43,293 nt of DNA from an uncultured Eubacteriales bacterium (GCA_900552105.1 URYH01000012.1:1-43293), one strand, 5' to 3'; shown: positions 30,048 to 38,425, counted from the first letter of the stretch. The notes: generated by a model from the letters alone, not told the origin. Numbers and translations: made by a program.

Positions 30048-31457
30048 TTAATCCAATTTATAAGTCGTCCCCTCTTTTGTGTCAATGAGTGTGATTCCTT
30101 TTTGTTTGAGCTCATCACGAATTGCATCGCTCTTTGCATAATCTTTTGCAAGTTTTGCTTGCTTTCTCTCTTCGATTTTTGAAAGGATATATTGTTCAAA
30201 GTCTTTGTCAACTTCAACATTTTGAGATTTTTTCATCATTTTTTCAAATGAGAGTCCCAAAACAGTGTCAAATCTCTTCAAAAGTTCAATTTTTGAGTTG
30301 TCGTTCAAGTCACTTTTTAACGTGTCAAAAACACAAGTCACGGCAAGTGAAGTGTTGAGATCATTTTCAAGTGCTTTGCGGAACTTGTCATCAAACTCTT
30401 TCATTTTTTCAATTTCAAGCGGGCTGTCGTCTTGAACGAGTGCCCCAATTTGTTTTGCCAAACTGTTATATGCTCCTTTTGCCGCATCAAGTCCAGAATA
30501 TGAGAACATCAAAACTCTGCGATAATGTGATTGCAAGCAAAACAAACGATAAACTTCTGGCTCATATCCTTTTTGACGCAAACTCTCAATAGTAATAAAC
30601 TCACCTTTGCTTTTGCTCATTTTGCCGTCAGCAAGATTGAGATGCTGAACATGGAACCAATGCGAACACCACTTATGCCCCAAGAAACTTTCGGATTGAG
30701 CAATTTCATTGGTGTGGTGAGGAAATTTGTTGTCAACACCACCACAATGCAAGTCAAGATATTCTCCCAAATATTTATAACTAATCCCAGAGCACTCAAT
30801 GTGCCAACCAGGATATCCCTCTCCCCAAGGACTTTGCCATTTGAGAGCATGGTTTTCAAATTTGGATTTTGTGAACCAAAGTGCAAAATCTTGTGGATTC
30901 TTCTTTCCCACGTCATCTGTGACACTCTCACGAGCACCAACCATGAGGTCGTCTGTGTTTTGATTTGAAAGGACATAATATTCTTTTAGTTTTGACACAT
31001 CAAAATAAACATTTCCGCCAGATTGATATGCATATCCTCTTTCGAGCAAACGCTCAATCATTTGGATATATGTGTCAATGCAACTCGTTGCTGGAATAAC
31101 AATATCTGGCCATTTGATGTTCAGTGCATCGCAATCACGCATAAATGCCTCGGTGTAGAACTTGGCAATTTCCATAACAGTTTTATGCTCACGCTCTGCC
31201 CCTTTGAGCATTTTGTCCTCGCCGTCATCACCATCTCCCGACAGATGTCCAACATCGGTGATATTCATCGCGCGTGTGACATGAAAGCCAACAAAATTGA
31301 GCGCTTTTTCCAAAACATCTTCCATGATATATGAACGCAGGTTTCCAATATGAGCAAAATGATAAACAGTCGGCCCACAAGTATACATTTTTACATCTTT
31401 TGGGTCACGTGGCACAAATTCATCAATAGTTTTTGTTAATGTGTTATAAAGTTTCAT
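30048..31457 (-). CDS. cysS: Cysteinyl-tRNA synthetase
   Basis: CysS charges tRNA-Cys. The 469-residue class I enzyme has CGPTVYHFAHIGNLRS with the zinc-ligand Cys and the HIGN signature near residues 27-42. The zinc-site CSGISYKYLGEYLDLHCGGVDNKFPHH follows, and KMSKSKGEF at about 265-270. The start is ATG 31457 with AGGG upstream; the in-frame ATG at 31475 lies only 2 nt after the -10 box. No T-box is visible. In many Firmicutes cysS lies near gltX, as here, though the two genes converge. Confidence 0.97.
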   Translation of the reverse strand: MKLYNTLTKTIDEFVPRDPKDVKMYTCGPTVYHFAHIGNLRSYIMEDVLEKALNFVGFHVTRAMNITDVGHLSGDGDDGEDKMLKGAEREHKTVMEIAKFYTEAFMRDCDALNIKWPDIVIPATSCIDTYIQMIERLLERGYAYQSGGNVYFDVSKLKEYYVLSNQNTDDLMVGARESVTDDVGKKNPQDFALWFTKSKFENHALKWQSPWGEGYPGWHIECSGISYKYLGEYLDLHCGGVDNKFPHHTNEIAQSESFLGHKWCSHWFHVQHLNLADGKMSKSKGEFITIESLRQKGYEPEVYRLFCLQSHYRRVLMFSYSGLDAAKGAYNSLAKQIGALVQDDSPLEIEKMKEFDDKFRKALENDLNTSLAVTCVFDTLKSDLNDNSKIELLKRFDTVLGLSFEKMMKKSQNVEVDKDFEQYILSKIEERKQAKLAKDYAKSDAIRDELKQKGITLIDTKEGTTYKLD

Positions 31458-31477
31458 AATTTTCCCTTTTGCCATAT

Positions 31478-31506
31478 ATTATAAATGTATTACGCCCTCA
31501 TGTCAA
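31478..31506 (-). promoter_or_regulatory. Promoter of cysS
   Basis: On the minus strand TTGACA (31501-31506), 17 bp and TATAAT (31478-31483), a full consensus promoter, with a leader of about 14 nt containing AGGG. Confidence 0.88.
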
Positions 31507-31552
31507 ACACTTATAAATTTTTGCCCATTTTGTCTTTTATATGAAAACGCAT

Positions 31553-31584
31553 AAAAAAACTTCAAACCAAAGTTTGAAGTTTTT
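31553..31584 (-). terminator. Terminator of the rpmG-secE-nusG-rplK-rplA operon
   Basis: AAAAACTTCAAAC pairs with GTTTGAAGTTTTT across CAAA, just after the rplA stop. Confidence 0.9.
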
Positions 31585-31592
31585 GTTTTTGA

Positions 31593-32279
31593 TTATCCAC
31601 GAACTGCAAGTTTTACGCCAGGTCCCATGCTTGATGCGATTGTTGCATTTTTGATGTATTGACCTTTTGCTGCTGCTGGTTTTGCTTTGATAACTGCTTG
31701 CAAAATTGTGTTGAGGTTTTCAACAAGTTTTTCCTTGCCAAAACTTGCCTTGCCAATTCCAACGTGAATGTTGTTTGTTTTGTCAAGTCTATATTCAACC
31801 TTACCAGCTTTGACATCGTTGATTGCCTTTTTGACATCCATTGTGACAGTTCCGCTTTTTGGATTTGGCATCAAGCCTTTTGGTCCAAGAATTTTTGCGA
31901 TACGTCCAACAACGCCCATCATATCAGGAGTTGTGATGCAAACGTCAAAATCAAGCCAGTTTTGATTTTGGATTTTTGCAACGATTTCTTCTGCGCCAAC
32001 ATAGTCTGCGCCAGCTTTTGTTGCTTCATCAGCTTTGTCGCCTTTTGCGATAACCAAAACTTTCACGCTCTTTCCTGTTCCGTGAGGGAGAACAACAACG
32101 CCACGAACTTGTTGGTCTGCGTTTCTTCCGTCAACGCCGAGTTTGAGGTGAAGTTCAATTGATTCGTCAAATTTTGCTTTTGCTGTGTCGAGTGCAAGTT
32201 GAACACCTTCTTCAACTGAATAGAGTTTTGATCTGTCAACAAGTTTTGCACATTCTGAATATCTTTTTCCTGTTTTCAT
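31593..32279 (-). CDS. rplA: 50S ribosomal protein L1
   Basis: L1 forms the mobile L1 stalk and in many bacteria represses its own operon by binding the mRNA leader. The 228-residue protein has the usual two-domain layout, with VVVLPHGTGKSVKVLVIA and MMGVVGRIAKILGPKGLMPNPK, the classic L1 signature region. AAGGAG precedes ATG 32279; longer in-frame starts lie inside rplK. It is the last gene of the operon. Confidence 0.98.
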   Translation of the reverse strand: MKTGKRYSECAKLVDRSKLYSVEEGVQLALDTAKAKFDESIELHLKLGVDGRNADQQVRGVVVLPHGTGKSVKVLVIAKGDKADEATKAGADYVGAEEIVAKIQNQNWLDFDVCITTPDMMGVVGRIAKILGPKGLMPNPKSGTVTMDVKKAINDVKAGKVEYRLDKTNNIHVGIGKASFGKEKLVENLNTILQAVIKAKPAAAKGQYIKNATIASSMGPGVKLAVRG

Positions 32280-32289
32280 ATCTTGCTCC

Positions 32290-32718
32290 TTACTCTTCAA
32301 CAACAACGCCCATTGAGCGAGCAGCACCCTTAACCATGCTCATTGCAGCTTCAAGTGAACCTGCGTTGAGATCTGGCATTTTGAGTTTTGCGATTTCTTC
32401 AACTTTTGCTTTGCTGAGTGTTCCGACTTTTGTTTTGTTTGGTTTTGCTGAACCACTTTCAATTCCAATTGCTTTCTTGATAAGAACTGCAACTGGTGGA
32501 GTTTTGAGGATGAAGTCAAAACTTCTGTCTTGATAGATTGTGATTACAACTGGGATGATATATCCCGCTTGAGAAGCTGTCTTCTCGTTGAATTCTTTGG
32601 TAAAACCAGCGATATTGATTCCGTGAGGTCCAAGAGTTGATCCAACTGGTGGCCCAGGGGTGGCTTTACCAGCTTCGAGTTGCAATTTTACAACTGCTGA
32701 AACTTTTTTTGCTGCCAT
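32290..32718 (-). CDS. rplK: 50S ribosomal protein L11
   Basis: L11 is part of the GTPase-associated centre of the large subunit. The 142-residue protein starts AAKKVSAVVKLQLEAGKATPGPPVG and has the Pro-rich GPPVGSTLGPHGINI motif and the C-terminal MKGAARSMG-like end (MVKGAARSMGVVVE). AAGGAG precedes ATG 32718. The gene lies between nusG, with a 114-nt gap that may hold a regulatory leader, and rplA. Confidence 0.98.
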   Translation of the reverse strand: MAAKKVSAVVKLQLEAGKATPGPPVGSTLGPHGINIAGFTKEFNEKTASQAGYIIPVVITIYQDRSFDFILKTPPVAVLIKKAIGIESGSAKPNKTKVGTLSKAKVEEIAKLKMPDLNAGSLEAAMSMVKGAARSMGVVVEE

Positions 32719-32832
32719 AATTTTCTCCTTTTTAAGTTTCTTGGTGGTGTTTTTATGAGTGCATATAGATTTACACCCTCCCACTGCTGCGAGTTGCCTC
32801 GCAATATTTTTAGCCTTTCGGCATAAAAACCA
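32719..32832 (-). promoter_or_regulatory. Structured leader between nusG and rplK
   Basis: The transcribed strand of this 114-nt gap contains GTGGGAGGGTGTAAATC, with an ACACCACC partner further on. Two small stems also lie upstream: GCC GAAA GGC, and GCGAGGCAACTCGC. A GTGGGAG...CCAC-type element before rplK is the pattern expected of an L1-binding autoregulatory site. I infer the function from position and shape only. Confidence 0.45.
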
Positions 32833-33366
32833 TTATTCTGCGTCAAAAGTTCTGACTTGGCTGAAATCAAGGTCAACCGGTGTTTCTCTTCCGAACATTT
32901 CAACCATAACTTTTGCTCTTTGTGTTGTTTCGTCAACACTCAAAACGTGTCCTATCATGCTGTTGAGCGGACCATCAATAACTTCGACCTTGTCGCCAAC
33001 TGCAACAGATGCGACAACTGTTGGTTTTTCAAGTCTCATCTTTCTGACTTCATCTTCTGTGAGAGCCAAAGGTCTTCCTTTTGGTCCAACAAAGCCTGTG
33101 ATTCCTCTTGTTCTTGTGACGTTATGCCAAAGGTCATCGCCATAAATCATTTTGACAAGAAGGTAGCAAGGCATGAGTTTTCTTTGAACCAAAACTTTTT
33201 TCCCTTTTTTCTCTTCAATCGCATCTTCCATTGGAATGACAATGTCAAAAATTCTGTCTTGCAAATTATATTTTTCAACAACTGTTTCAAGATTTTCTTT
33301 TGCAACATTTTCATATCCTGAAAAAGTGTGAACAACATACCATTTTGCTTCTTCGTTTTTTTCCAT
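32833..33366 (-). CDS. nusG: Transcription elongation/antitermination factor NusG
   Basis: NusG binds RNA polymerase and modulates pausing and termination. The 177-residue protein has the NGN domain (AKWYVVHTFSGYENVAKENL at the start, GYVLVKM-like CYLLVKM, RGITGFVGPKG) and the C-terminal KOW motif VGDKVEVIDGPLNSMIGHV. The start at ATG 33366 is chosen by alignment to the family. It has no SD directly upstream; GGAGG lies 22 nt away, with a GTGC...GCAC hairpin in between. A longer form beginning at an ATG (33396) that overlaps the GGAGG is less likely. Confidence 0.95.
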   Translation of the reverse strand: MEKNEEAKWYVVHTFSGYENVAKENLETVVEKYNLQDRIFDIVIPMEDAIEEKKGKKVLVQRKLMPCYLLVKMIYGDDLWHNVTRTRGITGFVGPKGRPLALTEDEVRKMRLEKPTVVASVAVGDKVEVIDGPLNSMIGHVLSVDETTQRAKVMVEMFGRETPVDLDFSQVRTFDAE

Positions 33367-33414
33367 ACAAATGTTGTGCCTAAGCACTCCTCCCATAAAT
33401 TTTTTGTTGAACAA

Positions 33415-33741
33415 CTATTTGATTAACAAACCGAACAAAAACTCCAAAAGTTTGTCAATGCCAAGAAGCACAACTGCAAAGATGAGAACAATTGAAATAA
33501 CAACGCCTGTTTGTTTAACAACTTTTCCAAACTTTGGCCAAGTCACTTTTTTGAGCTCTGAATTTGTTTCTTTGAGTTTCTTGCCAGTCTTTTTGAATAC
33601 GTTGTCTTTCTTTTCTTTCTTTTTTGTGTTTTTCTTGTCTTTTTTGTCTTTGGTTTTTGGCGCGTCAGGAATAACAACCGGTTGGGTTGTTTCTTTTGCT
33701 TCTTCTATTGTTTCAACATTTTCAATTTTGTTGTCAGCCAT
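33415..33741 (-). CDS. secE: Protein translocase subunit SecE
   Basis: SecE is the small clamp subunit of the SecYEG channel. The 108-residue protein has a long Lys-rich N-terminal extension (about 1-55), then the conserved amphipathic ELKKVTWPKFGKVVKQT and a single membrane helix (about 80-105). AAGGAG precedes the ATG. The order rpmG-secE-nusG-rplK-rplA is standard in Firmicutes. Confidence 0.97.
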   Translation of the reverse strand: MADNKIENVETIEEAKETTQPVVIPDAPKTKDKKDKKNTKKKEKKDNVFKKTGKKLKETNSELKKVTWPKFGKVVKQTGVVISIVLIFAVVLLGIDKLLEFLFGLLIK

Positions 33742-33759
33742 ACACCACTCCTTTTATTA

Positions 33760-33921
33760 TTACTTTGTTTCTTTGTGAAGTGTGTGTTTGTTGCAACGTG
33801 GGCAGTATTTGTTTATTTCAACACGTTCTGGATTGTTTTTCTTATTTTTTGTTGTTGCATAGTTTCTTTCTTTGCACTCTGTGCAAGCAACCAAAATATG
33901 AGTTCTGCTTGGATTTGCCAT
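33760..33921 (-). CDS. rpmG: 50S ribosomal protein L33
   Basis: This 53-residue gene reads MANPSRTHILVACTECKERN and then YATTKNKKNNPERVEINKYC. It ends PRCNKHTLHKETK and has the CX2C...CX2C zinc ribbon of zinc-bound L33 (Cys13/16 and Cys40/43). AGGAG lies upstream. It is the first gene of the secE-nusG-rplK-rplA operon and has a consensus promoter. Confidence 0.97.
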   Translation of the reverse strand: MANPSRTHILVACTECKERNYATTKNKKNNPERVEINKYCPRCNKHTLHKETK

Positions 33922-33968
33922 AATTTTAATCTCCTAAAAAATAACACCCCTTTGCGAGATGCTATAAT

Positions 33969-33997
33969 AATATAACATACACCAAAAGGAGTGTCAA
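33969..33997 (-). promoter_or_regulatory. Promoter of the rpmG-secE-nusG-rplK-rplA operon
   Basis: On the minus strand TTGACA (33992-33997), 17 bp and TATATT (33969-33974), with a leader of about 40 nt to rpmG. Confidence 0.85.
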
Positions 33998-34027
33998 CAA
34001 CTTTTATTAAAAATATCAATCAATTTT

Positions 34028-34651
34028 TCATTTTGTTTCTGATGATTTTTTGAGATATTCAACAACCGAACGAGTTGCGGCAACACGCGCCTGTTCATAC
34101 TTTTGCGTGAGTTGGATGCTGCCAGGTTCAAACACAACTTTTCTCGCGACGAGTTCGTCAACCGAAAGTCCAAGTGTGTCAACCATTGCATCACAAAGAA
34201 GTTTTCCGACCTCAAAAATGTAGTTGTCATCATAAATGTCATTTTTCGCCAAAATGTTCGGCGCATTATCAAATGACAAAATCTCGTCATAACTTCTCGT
34301 GAAGAAGATTTTTAATCTGTCGATTGTAAGCGGATTCCCGTTTGAGCCAGCCATGAATTGCCAATCCATGCTCATTGTGTAGTTCGCAGGAATAAAATCG
34401 CCAAGTCCAAGTTTATAAAGGTAGCCCAAATAATCTTGTGCAGGCAAAAACCCCCGTTGAGCAACATAAAGAATTTTGTTATACATCTCATAAAAAGCAT
34501 CTTCATCTTTTTGAGATTTGTCGGCATTTTGAAACATTTCAAGCATGCCTTTTCTCAAAGTTTGAAAATCACCATCATAATCCATAAGCAATGAATCGTC
34601 TGAATATTGTTCTAATCTTTGTTTTAGAATTGGACCATTTATTGTTTTCAT
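34028..34651 (-). CDS. Hypothetical protein, 207 aa
   Basis: I do not recognise it. The sequence is mainly helical and acidic with no membrane segment. One stretch at about residues 65-85 (AQRGFLPAQDYLGYLYKLGLG) looks like a single Sel1-like repeat (A-x-x-G-x-x-x-A-Q-x-x-L-G), a protein-interaction motif. The start is ATG 34651, 5 nt after GAGGG; an in-frame TTG at 34657 falls between the SD and that ATG. It follows the DUF975 gene by 32 nt on the same strand and may be co-transcribed with it. Confidence 0.75.
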   Translation of the reverse strand: MKTINGPILKQRLEQYSDDSLLMDYDGDFQTLRKGMLEMFQNADKSQKDEDAFYEMYNKILYVAQRGFLPAQDYLGYLYKLGLGDFIPANYTMSMDWQFMAGSNGNPLTIDRLKIFFTRSYDEILSFDNAPNILAKNDIYDDNYIFEVGKLLCDAMVDTLGLSVDELVARKVVFEPGSIQLTQKYEQARVAATRSVVEYLKKSSETK

Positions 34652-34683
34652 AAGCACCCTCTTGTTGTATTATAACAAATTTA

Positions 34684-35415
34684 CTAGGCAACCTCAACTG
34701 TTTGAGTGCTTTTCGCAGTCGTTTTTTTGACGACCTTTTGTTCTTCTTTTGCGTCTAGATAAATTGATGTGAGACATATTTGTTTGAATGGCATCAAAAC
34801 CAAAATGTCAACACAAAGAGTGATAACCGCACCAACCACAAATACAATCCACATTTTAATTCCACCTGCTGCGACTCCAATTCCCGCAACCAACGATGTG
34901 AAACCGCCAAACACAACCGCAATCATCATAAACCACAAAAGGTAAATGTCCAATATTTCCAAACGATGCCCTTTGACCAATTGTTTGCTTTTCTCAATGG
35001 CGCGAAAAGCAGTCATATTCTTGTCTTCACACATGACCGACATTGCAAATGAATAGTTGAGCGCGCAAATAACGCCTGGCACAATAAGGAGCAAACTCCA
35101 AAGAGCCGTAATCACACACATAACAATTCGAAGTGCAAACGCAGAAAAGCACTGCTTGTAGTTTCCATAAACTTTTTCAACATTTGGATTTTTTTGTTTC
35201 AAGATGTCAATGGTAAAGCGAATATATCCAAGACTGATAAATCCAGTCGCAAACACCATGAGAACAAGACCAAAAGGTGCAAACAAAATCCATGCCAAAA
35301 TGCTCACCATTGCAAGCGCTGTCGCACAAATCATCTGTCCCCAACAATCCCCCAAAACATATGTTGCATCATTAATAATTTTAAAAACATTGCGTTTTTT
35401 CTCAATTTTTCCCAT
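34684..35415 (-). CDS. DUF975-family membrane protein, 243 aa
   Basis: An integral membrane protein with about five or six hydrophobic helices. The central ALWSLLLIVPGVICALNYSFA and the FRAIEKSKQLVKGHRLEI that follows match the DUF975 family, in which a LxxxPGxxxxxxYxxA helix is followed by AxxxSxxxMxGxK. Its function is unknown. The C-terminus is a short basic tail. A GAGGG SD precedes the ATG. No clear sigma-A promoter is visible. Confidence 0.88.
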   Translation of the reverse strand: MGKIEKKRNVFKIINDATYVLGDCWGQMICATALAMVSILAWILFAPFGLVLMVFATGFISLGYIRFTIDILKQKNPNVEKVYGNYKQCFSAFALRIVMCVITALWSLLLIVPGVICALNYSFAMSVMCEDKNMTAFRAIEKSKQLVKGHRLEILDIYLLWFMMIAVVFGGFTSLVAGIGVAAGGIKMWIVFVVGAVITLCVDILVLMPFKQICLTSIYLDAKEEQKVVKKTTAKSTQTVEVA

Positions 35416-35534
35416 AAAAAACCCTCTTTTTTGAGTTATTATGTGAAAATATCAATATGTTTATTCAAATATCATTAAAGATCTCTCATTTGTTTGTGTC
35501 AAAAATGTTCGACTTTGAGCACATAAAGTTTTTG

Positions 35535-35558
35535 GTTCTTTTTGCTTTCAAAAAGAAC
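35535..35558. repeat. GTTCTTTTTG inverted repeat upstream of hflX
   Basis: GTTCTTTTTG (35535-35544) pairs with CAAAAAGAAC (35549-35558) across CTTT. It carries the same TTTTTGGTTCTTTTT core as the elements at 1-59 and 21616-21673, but lacks their first hairpin. Its right arm overlaps the likely -35 region of hflX. Confidence 0.65.
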
Positions 35559-35575
35559 ACGCAATGTGTTATAAT
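35547..35575 (+). promoter_or_regulatory. Promoter of hflX (leaderless)
   Basis: A clear TATAAT (35570-35575) lies 6 nt before ATG 35582. At 17 bp upstream the -35 is TTCAAA (35547-35552), four of six matches. No SD is present. Confidence 0.65.
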
Positions 35576-35581
35576 ATATTT

Positions 35582-36673
35582 ATGACACACGAAACAAAAA
35601 ACGTTGTTGAAAAAAATGCAATTCTTGTGCATGCAACAATATCCAAGAACGAGGATATGAATTTTTCATTGCAAGAACTTGAGCGCCTTTGCGAAACGGC
35701 AAACCTCACGGTTTCGGATATTCTCACACAAAATGTCAAAGAAATCACACCTGCAACTTTTATTGGAAGTGGAAAAATCGAAGAACTAAAAGAACTGGTG
35801 CAAAAACACTCGGCCGACATTGTTATTTTCAACAATGAACTTTCTGGCTCACAAATCAAAAATATCAGCGATTTGGTTGGAGTTAAAGTGATTGACCGAA
35901 CAATGCTCATTTTGGATATATTTGCCATGCGCGCAACTTCGAACGAAGGAAAACTTCAAGTCGCCCTCGCTCAATACAAATACACCCTTCCCCGTCTTTC
36001 TGGCATTGCTGGAAGCAGCGGACGATTTGGCAGCGGCGGTGTTGGAATGAGAGGTCCGGGAGAGACAAAACTCGAACTCGACCGTCGTGTTATTCAAAAC
36101 AACATAACAAGACTTGAAAAGCAAATCAAGGAACTCAAAGAAAACAGAAATTTGCGAAGAAGTGAACGCACAAAAAATCAGATTAAAGAAGTCGCCATTG
36201 TTGGCTATACCAACGCAGGCAAAAGCACTCTGCTCAACACAATTTCAAAAGCGGGAATATATGCTGATGACAAATTGTTCGCGACCCTTGAAACAACAAC
36301 GAGAAAACTATGGCTCGATGTTGGAAAAGAAATCATAATAACCGACACAGTTGGATTTATTGACAAACTGCCACACGCATTTGTTGACGCATTCGCCTCA
36401 ACTCTTGAAGAAGCAAAACGTGCGGATTTGATTCTTGTTGTTGTCGACTCAACTGACAAAAACAAGGAAAAGCAGATTGAAGTTGTTGAACAAGTTCTTT
36501 CCGAAATTGATGCAAATTCAACAAAAAAACTATATATTTATAACAAAATTGATAAAATTTCAGACCAAGACGAAATTCCGAGCGGAGAGAACATCGTCAA
36601 AATTTCAGCAAAACGCAACATCGGGCTTGACACACTCAAGCAAAAAATCCTCTCACTTTTGTGGGAAGACTGA
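35582..36673 (+). CDS. hflX: GTPase HflX
   Basis: HflX is a ribosome-binding GTPase that can split or rescue stalled ribosomes. The 363-residue protein has the N-terminal HflX domain, with TFIGSGKIEELKEL, DRTMLILDIFAMRA and the Gly-rich GSSGRFGSGGVGMRGPGETKLE, split here into its motifs. The G domain follows: G1 GYTNAGKST, G3 DTVGFIDKLP and G4 NKID. The start at 35582 fits the TATAAT at 35570; an in-frame ATG at 35564 lies before the -10 box. A terminator follows. Confidence 0.96.
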   Translation: MTHETKNVVEKNAILVHATISKNEDMNFSLQELERLCETANLTVSDILTQNVKEITPATFIGSGKIEELKELVQKHSADIVIFNNELSGSQIKNISDLVGVKVIDRTMLILDIFAMRATSNEGKLQVALAQYKYTLPRLSGIAGSSGRFGSGGVGMRGPGETKLELDRRVIQNNITRLEKQIKELKENRNLRRSERTKNQIKEVAIVGYTNAGKSTLLNTISKAGIYADDKLFATLETTTRKLWLDVGKEIIITDTVGFIDKLPHAFVDAFASTLEEAKRADLILVVVDSTDKNKEKQIEVVEQVLSEIDANSTKKLYIYNKIDKISDQDEIPSGENIVKISAKRNIGLDTLKQKILSLLWED

Positions 36674-36683
36674 TATTCATAAC

Positions 36684-36713
36684 AAAATGCCACTCAACAA
36701 AGTGGCATTTTTT
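36684..36713. terminator. Terminator between hflX and the PepSY-like gene
   Basis: AAAATGCCACT pairs with AGTGGCATTTT across CAACAA, with T runs beyond. It can act on both converging genes. Confidence 0.9.
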
Positions 36714-36728
36714 AACATATTATTTTAT

Positions 36729-37418
36729 TTATATTTTTGCCAAGATTTTGCCGGTTGTTGGGTCAATCACGCAACTCGAAGTTCCGCCGTCAGTTCCAAC
36801 AAGTGTGAAATACCAATAATAAGTTTTTATTGAACGAGATTTGTCATATATGATTTTTAGATAACATTCGCCTTGAAGAGTTTGATTTTGAATTTTTGCT
36901 TGAATTTTTTCAGCAAGTTCCTCTGATGCAATTCTTAATGCGTCATCGCTTTTGATTTCCCATTTTTGAGATTCGCAAGCAAGTTCAATTTCTTGTCCAA
37001 TTTCTTCACATTTCAGAACCAAAGTTTGCCCTGGAAGGGTTTTGCTCCCGATGTCTGCCATAAACGCGTTTTCATATGGGCTTTTTTCGAGAATAATGTC
37101 ATGAGTTGTTTCTCCCACCAAAAGTTCAACTTCGAGCGTCGTCTTTGTGATTTGCATATCTGACGGAAAGACAGACACAATGCAAAAATCAACATTTTTG
37201 TTTTTTATTCCATCATATTTATACGGGTTTTCTCGCTCGCCAGACACAACTGTCACAAACACTTTGTCGTTCTCCCCCGCATACAACGTTTCACGAATAT
37301 CACTCATATACTCATTGATATTAATTGTTTTTGAACATCCGCTCAAAACAACGAGGCACATTGCCACACAAAAAGTAAAACACAACAATTTGAAAATAAT
37401 CGATAGTTTTTTGTTCAT
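36729..37418 (-). CDS. Lipoprotein with a PepSY-like C-terminus, 229 aa
   Basis: A signal peptide ends in the lipobox LSGC (Cys28), so the protein should be lipidated by Lgt and cut by LspA. The region at about 30-150 has no motif I can name. The last 80 residues begin DDALRIASEELAEKIQ and finish YYWYFTLVGTDGGTSSCVIDPTTGKIL, split here. That is the helix-then-sheet pattern of PepSY domains, which often inhibit peptidases. There is no SD before ATG 37418; a TATATT lies 5 nt upstream, so it may be another leaderless gene. Its neighbours hflX and fba are unrelated in function. Confidence 0.82.
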   Translation of the reverse strand: MNKKLSIIFKLLCFTFCVAMCLVVLSGCSKTININEYMSDIRETLYAGENDKVFVTVVSGERENPYKYDGIKNKNVDFCIVSVFPSDMQITKTTLEVELLVGETTHDIILEKSPYENAFMADIGSKTLPGQTLVLKCEEIGQEIELACESQKWEIKSDDALRIASEELAEKIQAKIQNQTLQGECYLKIIYDKSRSIKTYYWYFTLVGTDGGTSSCVIDPTTGKILAKI

Positions 37419-37459
37419 GCCGTAATATATGTCAATCGCATCAAATTCATGTCAAAGAT

Positions 37460-37488
37460 TTTACAAAAAGAATAGTTATTATTATACT
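37460..37488 (+). promoter_or_regulatory. Promoter of fba
   Basis: TTTACA (37460-37465), 17 bp and TATACT (37483-37488) are followed by AAAGGAG and ATG 37508. Confidence 0.75.
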
Positions 37489-37507
37489 AAAAAAAGGAGT
37501 AGTAATA

Positions 37508-38425
37508 ATGAATACAAAACAGCAATATCAAAAATGCCTGAAGCAAGGTTATGCAATGGGAGCATTCAATTTTGTTAATCTCGATATGCTCAAAGCAATA
37601 TTGAAAGGTGCTGAGAATCAAAACTCGCCTGTAATTTTGCAAACATCAACATCAGCAATTGACTTTTTTGGCGAAGATTATTTGCGTGCGATTTTGCCAA
37701 AAGTAAGAGAAATCACAAAAGTTCCAGTCATTTTTCATCTCGACCATGGAAAAACTTTTGAAGACTGCCAAAAATGTGTTGACATGGGCTATGACAGCGT
37801 CATGATTGACGCAAGCGCGCTTGATTATGAAGACAATGTTGCACTAACAAAAAGGGTGTGCGATTATGCACACAAAAAAGGTGTTTGGGTTGAAGCGGAA
37901 CTTGGAAAACTGCAAGGAGTTGAAGACGATGTGTCAAGCGACATTTCAGTTTACACCGACCCCGACCAAGCAAAAGACTTTGTCCAAAGAACTGGCTGTG
38001 ATTCACTTGCTGTCGCGATTGGAACAAGTCATGGAGCCTACAAGTTTTCGGGCGACCCAAAACTTCGTTTTGACATTCTTTCTGAAATTGAAAAACGACT
38101 TCCGAACACTCCTCTCGTTTTGCATGGCGCATCTTCAATCAGAGAAGATATTGTTGAAAAAATCAACACATATGGCGGAGAGATAACAGGTGCAAAAGGA
38201 ATTCCAGAAAACCTCCTCAAACTTGCTTGCACTGAGCACAACATAACAAAAATCAACATGGACAGCGACCTTCGACTTGCCTACACAGCTGAAATTCGCA
38301 AGTGCTTGAAAAATTCTCCAGAAAATTTTGATTTGAGAAAATATATCAAACCTGCAATGAATGAGATCACATCTTTGGTTGAAAGCAAAATAACCAATGT
38401 TCTCGGCAGTTCAAACAAAGCGTAA
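37508..38425 (+). CDS. fba: Fructose-bisphosphate aldolase, class II
   Basis: Class II aldolase splits fructose 1,6-bisphosphate with a zinc ion in glycolysis. The 305-residue protein has AMGAFNFVNLDMLKAIL at the start, HLDHGK with the catalytic Asp79 and zinc-ligand His80, and VEAELGKLQG. GTSHGAYKF and LHGASS supply further zinc-ligand His residues, and INMDSDLR binds the substrate phosphate. The length is normal for the class IIB/tagatose-type group, so an activity on tagatose 1,6-bisphosphate cannot be excluded. AAAGGAG precedes the ATG and the gene is monocistronic. Confidence 0.95.
   Translation: MNTKQQYQKCLKQGYAMGAFNFVNLDMLKAILKGAENQNSPVILQTSTSAIDFFGEDYLRAILPKVREITKVPVIFHLDHGKTFEDCQKCVDMGYDSVMIDASALDYEDNVALTKRVCDYAHKKGVWVEAELGKLQGVEDDVSSDISVYTDPDQAKDFVQRTGCDSLAVAIGTSHGAYKFSGDPKLRFDILSEIEKRLPNTPLVLHGASSIREDIVEKINTYGGEITGAKGIPENLLKLACTEHNITKINMDSDLRLAYTAEIRKCLKNSPENFDLRKYIKPAMNEITSLVESKITNVLGSSNKA

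Noticed and set aside
30032..31592. T-box leaders for gltX or cysS
   Set aside because: Both genes have short leaders; no T-box sequence (TGGNACCGCG) is present.
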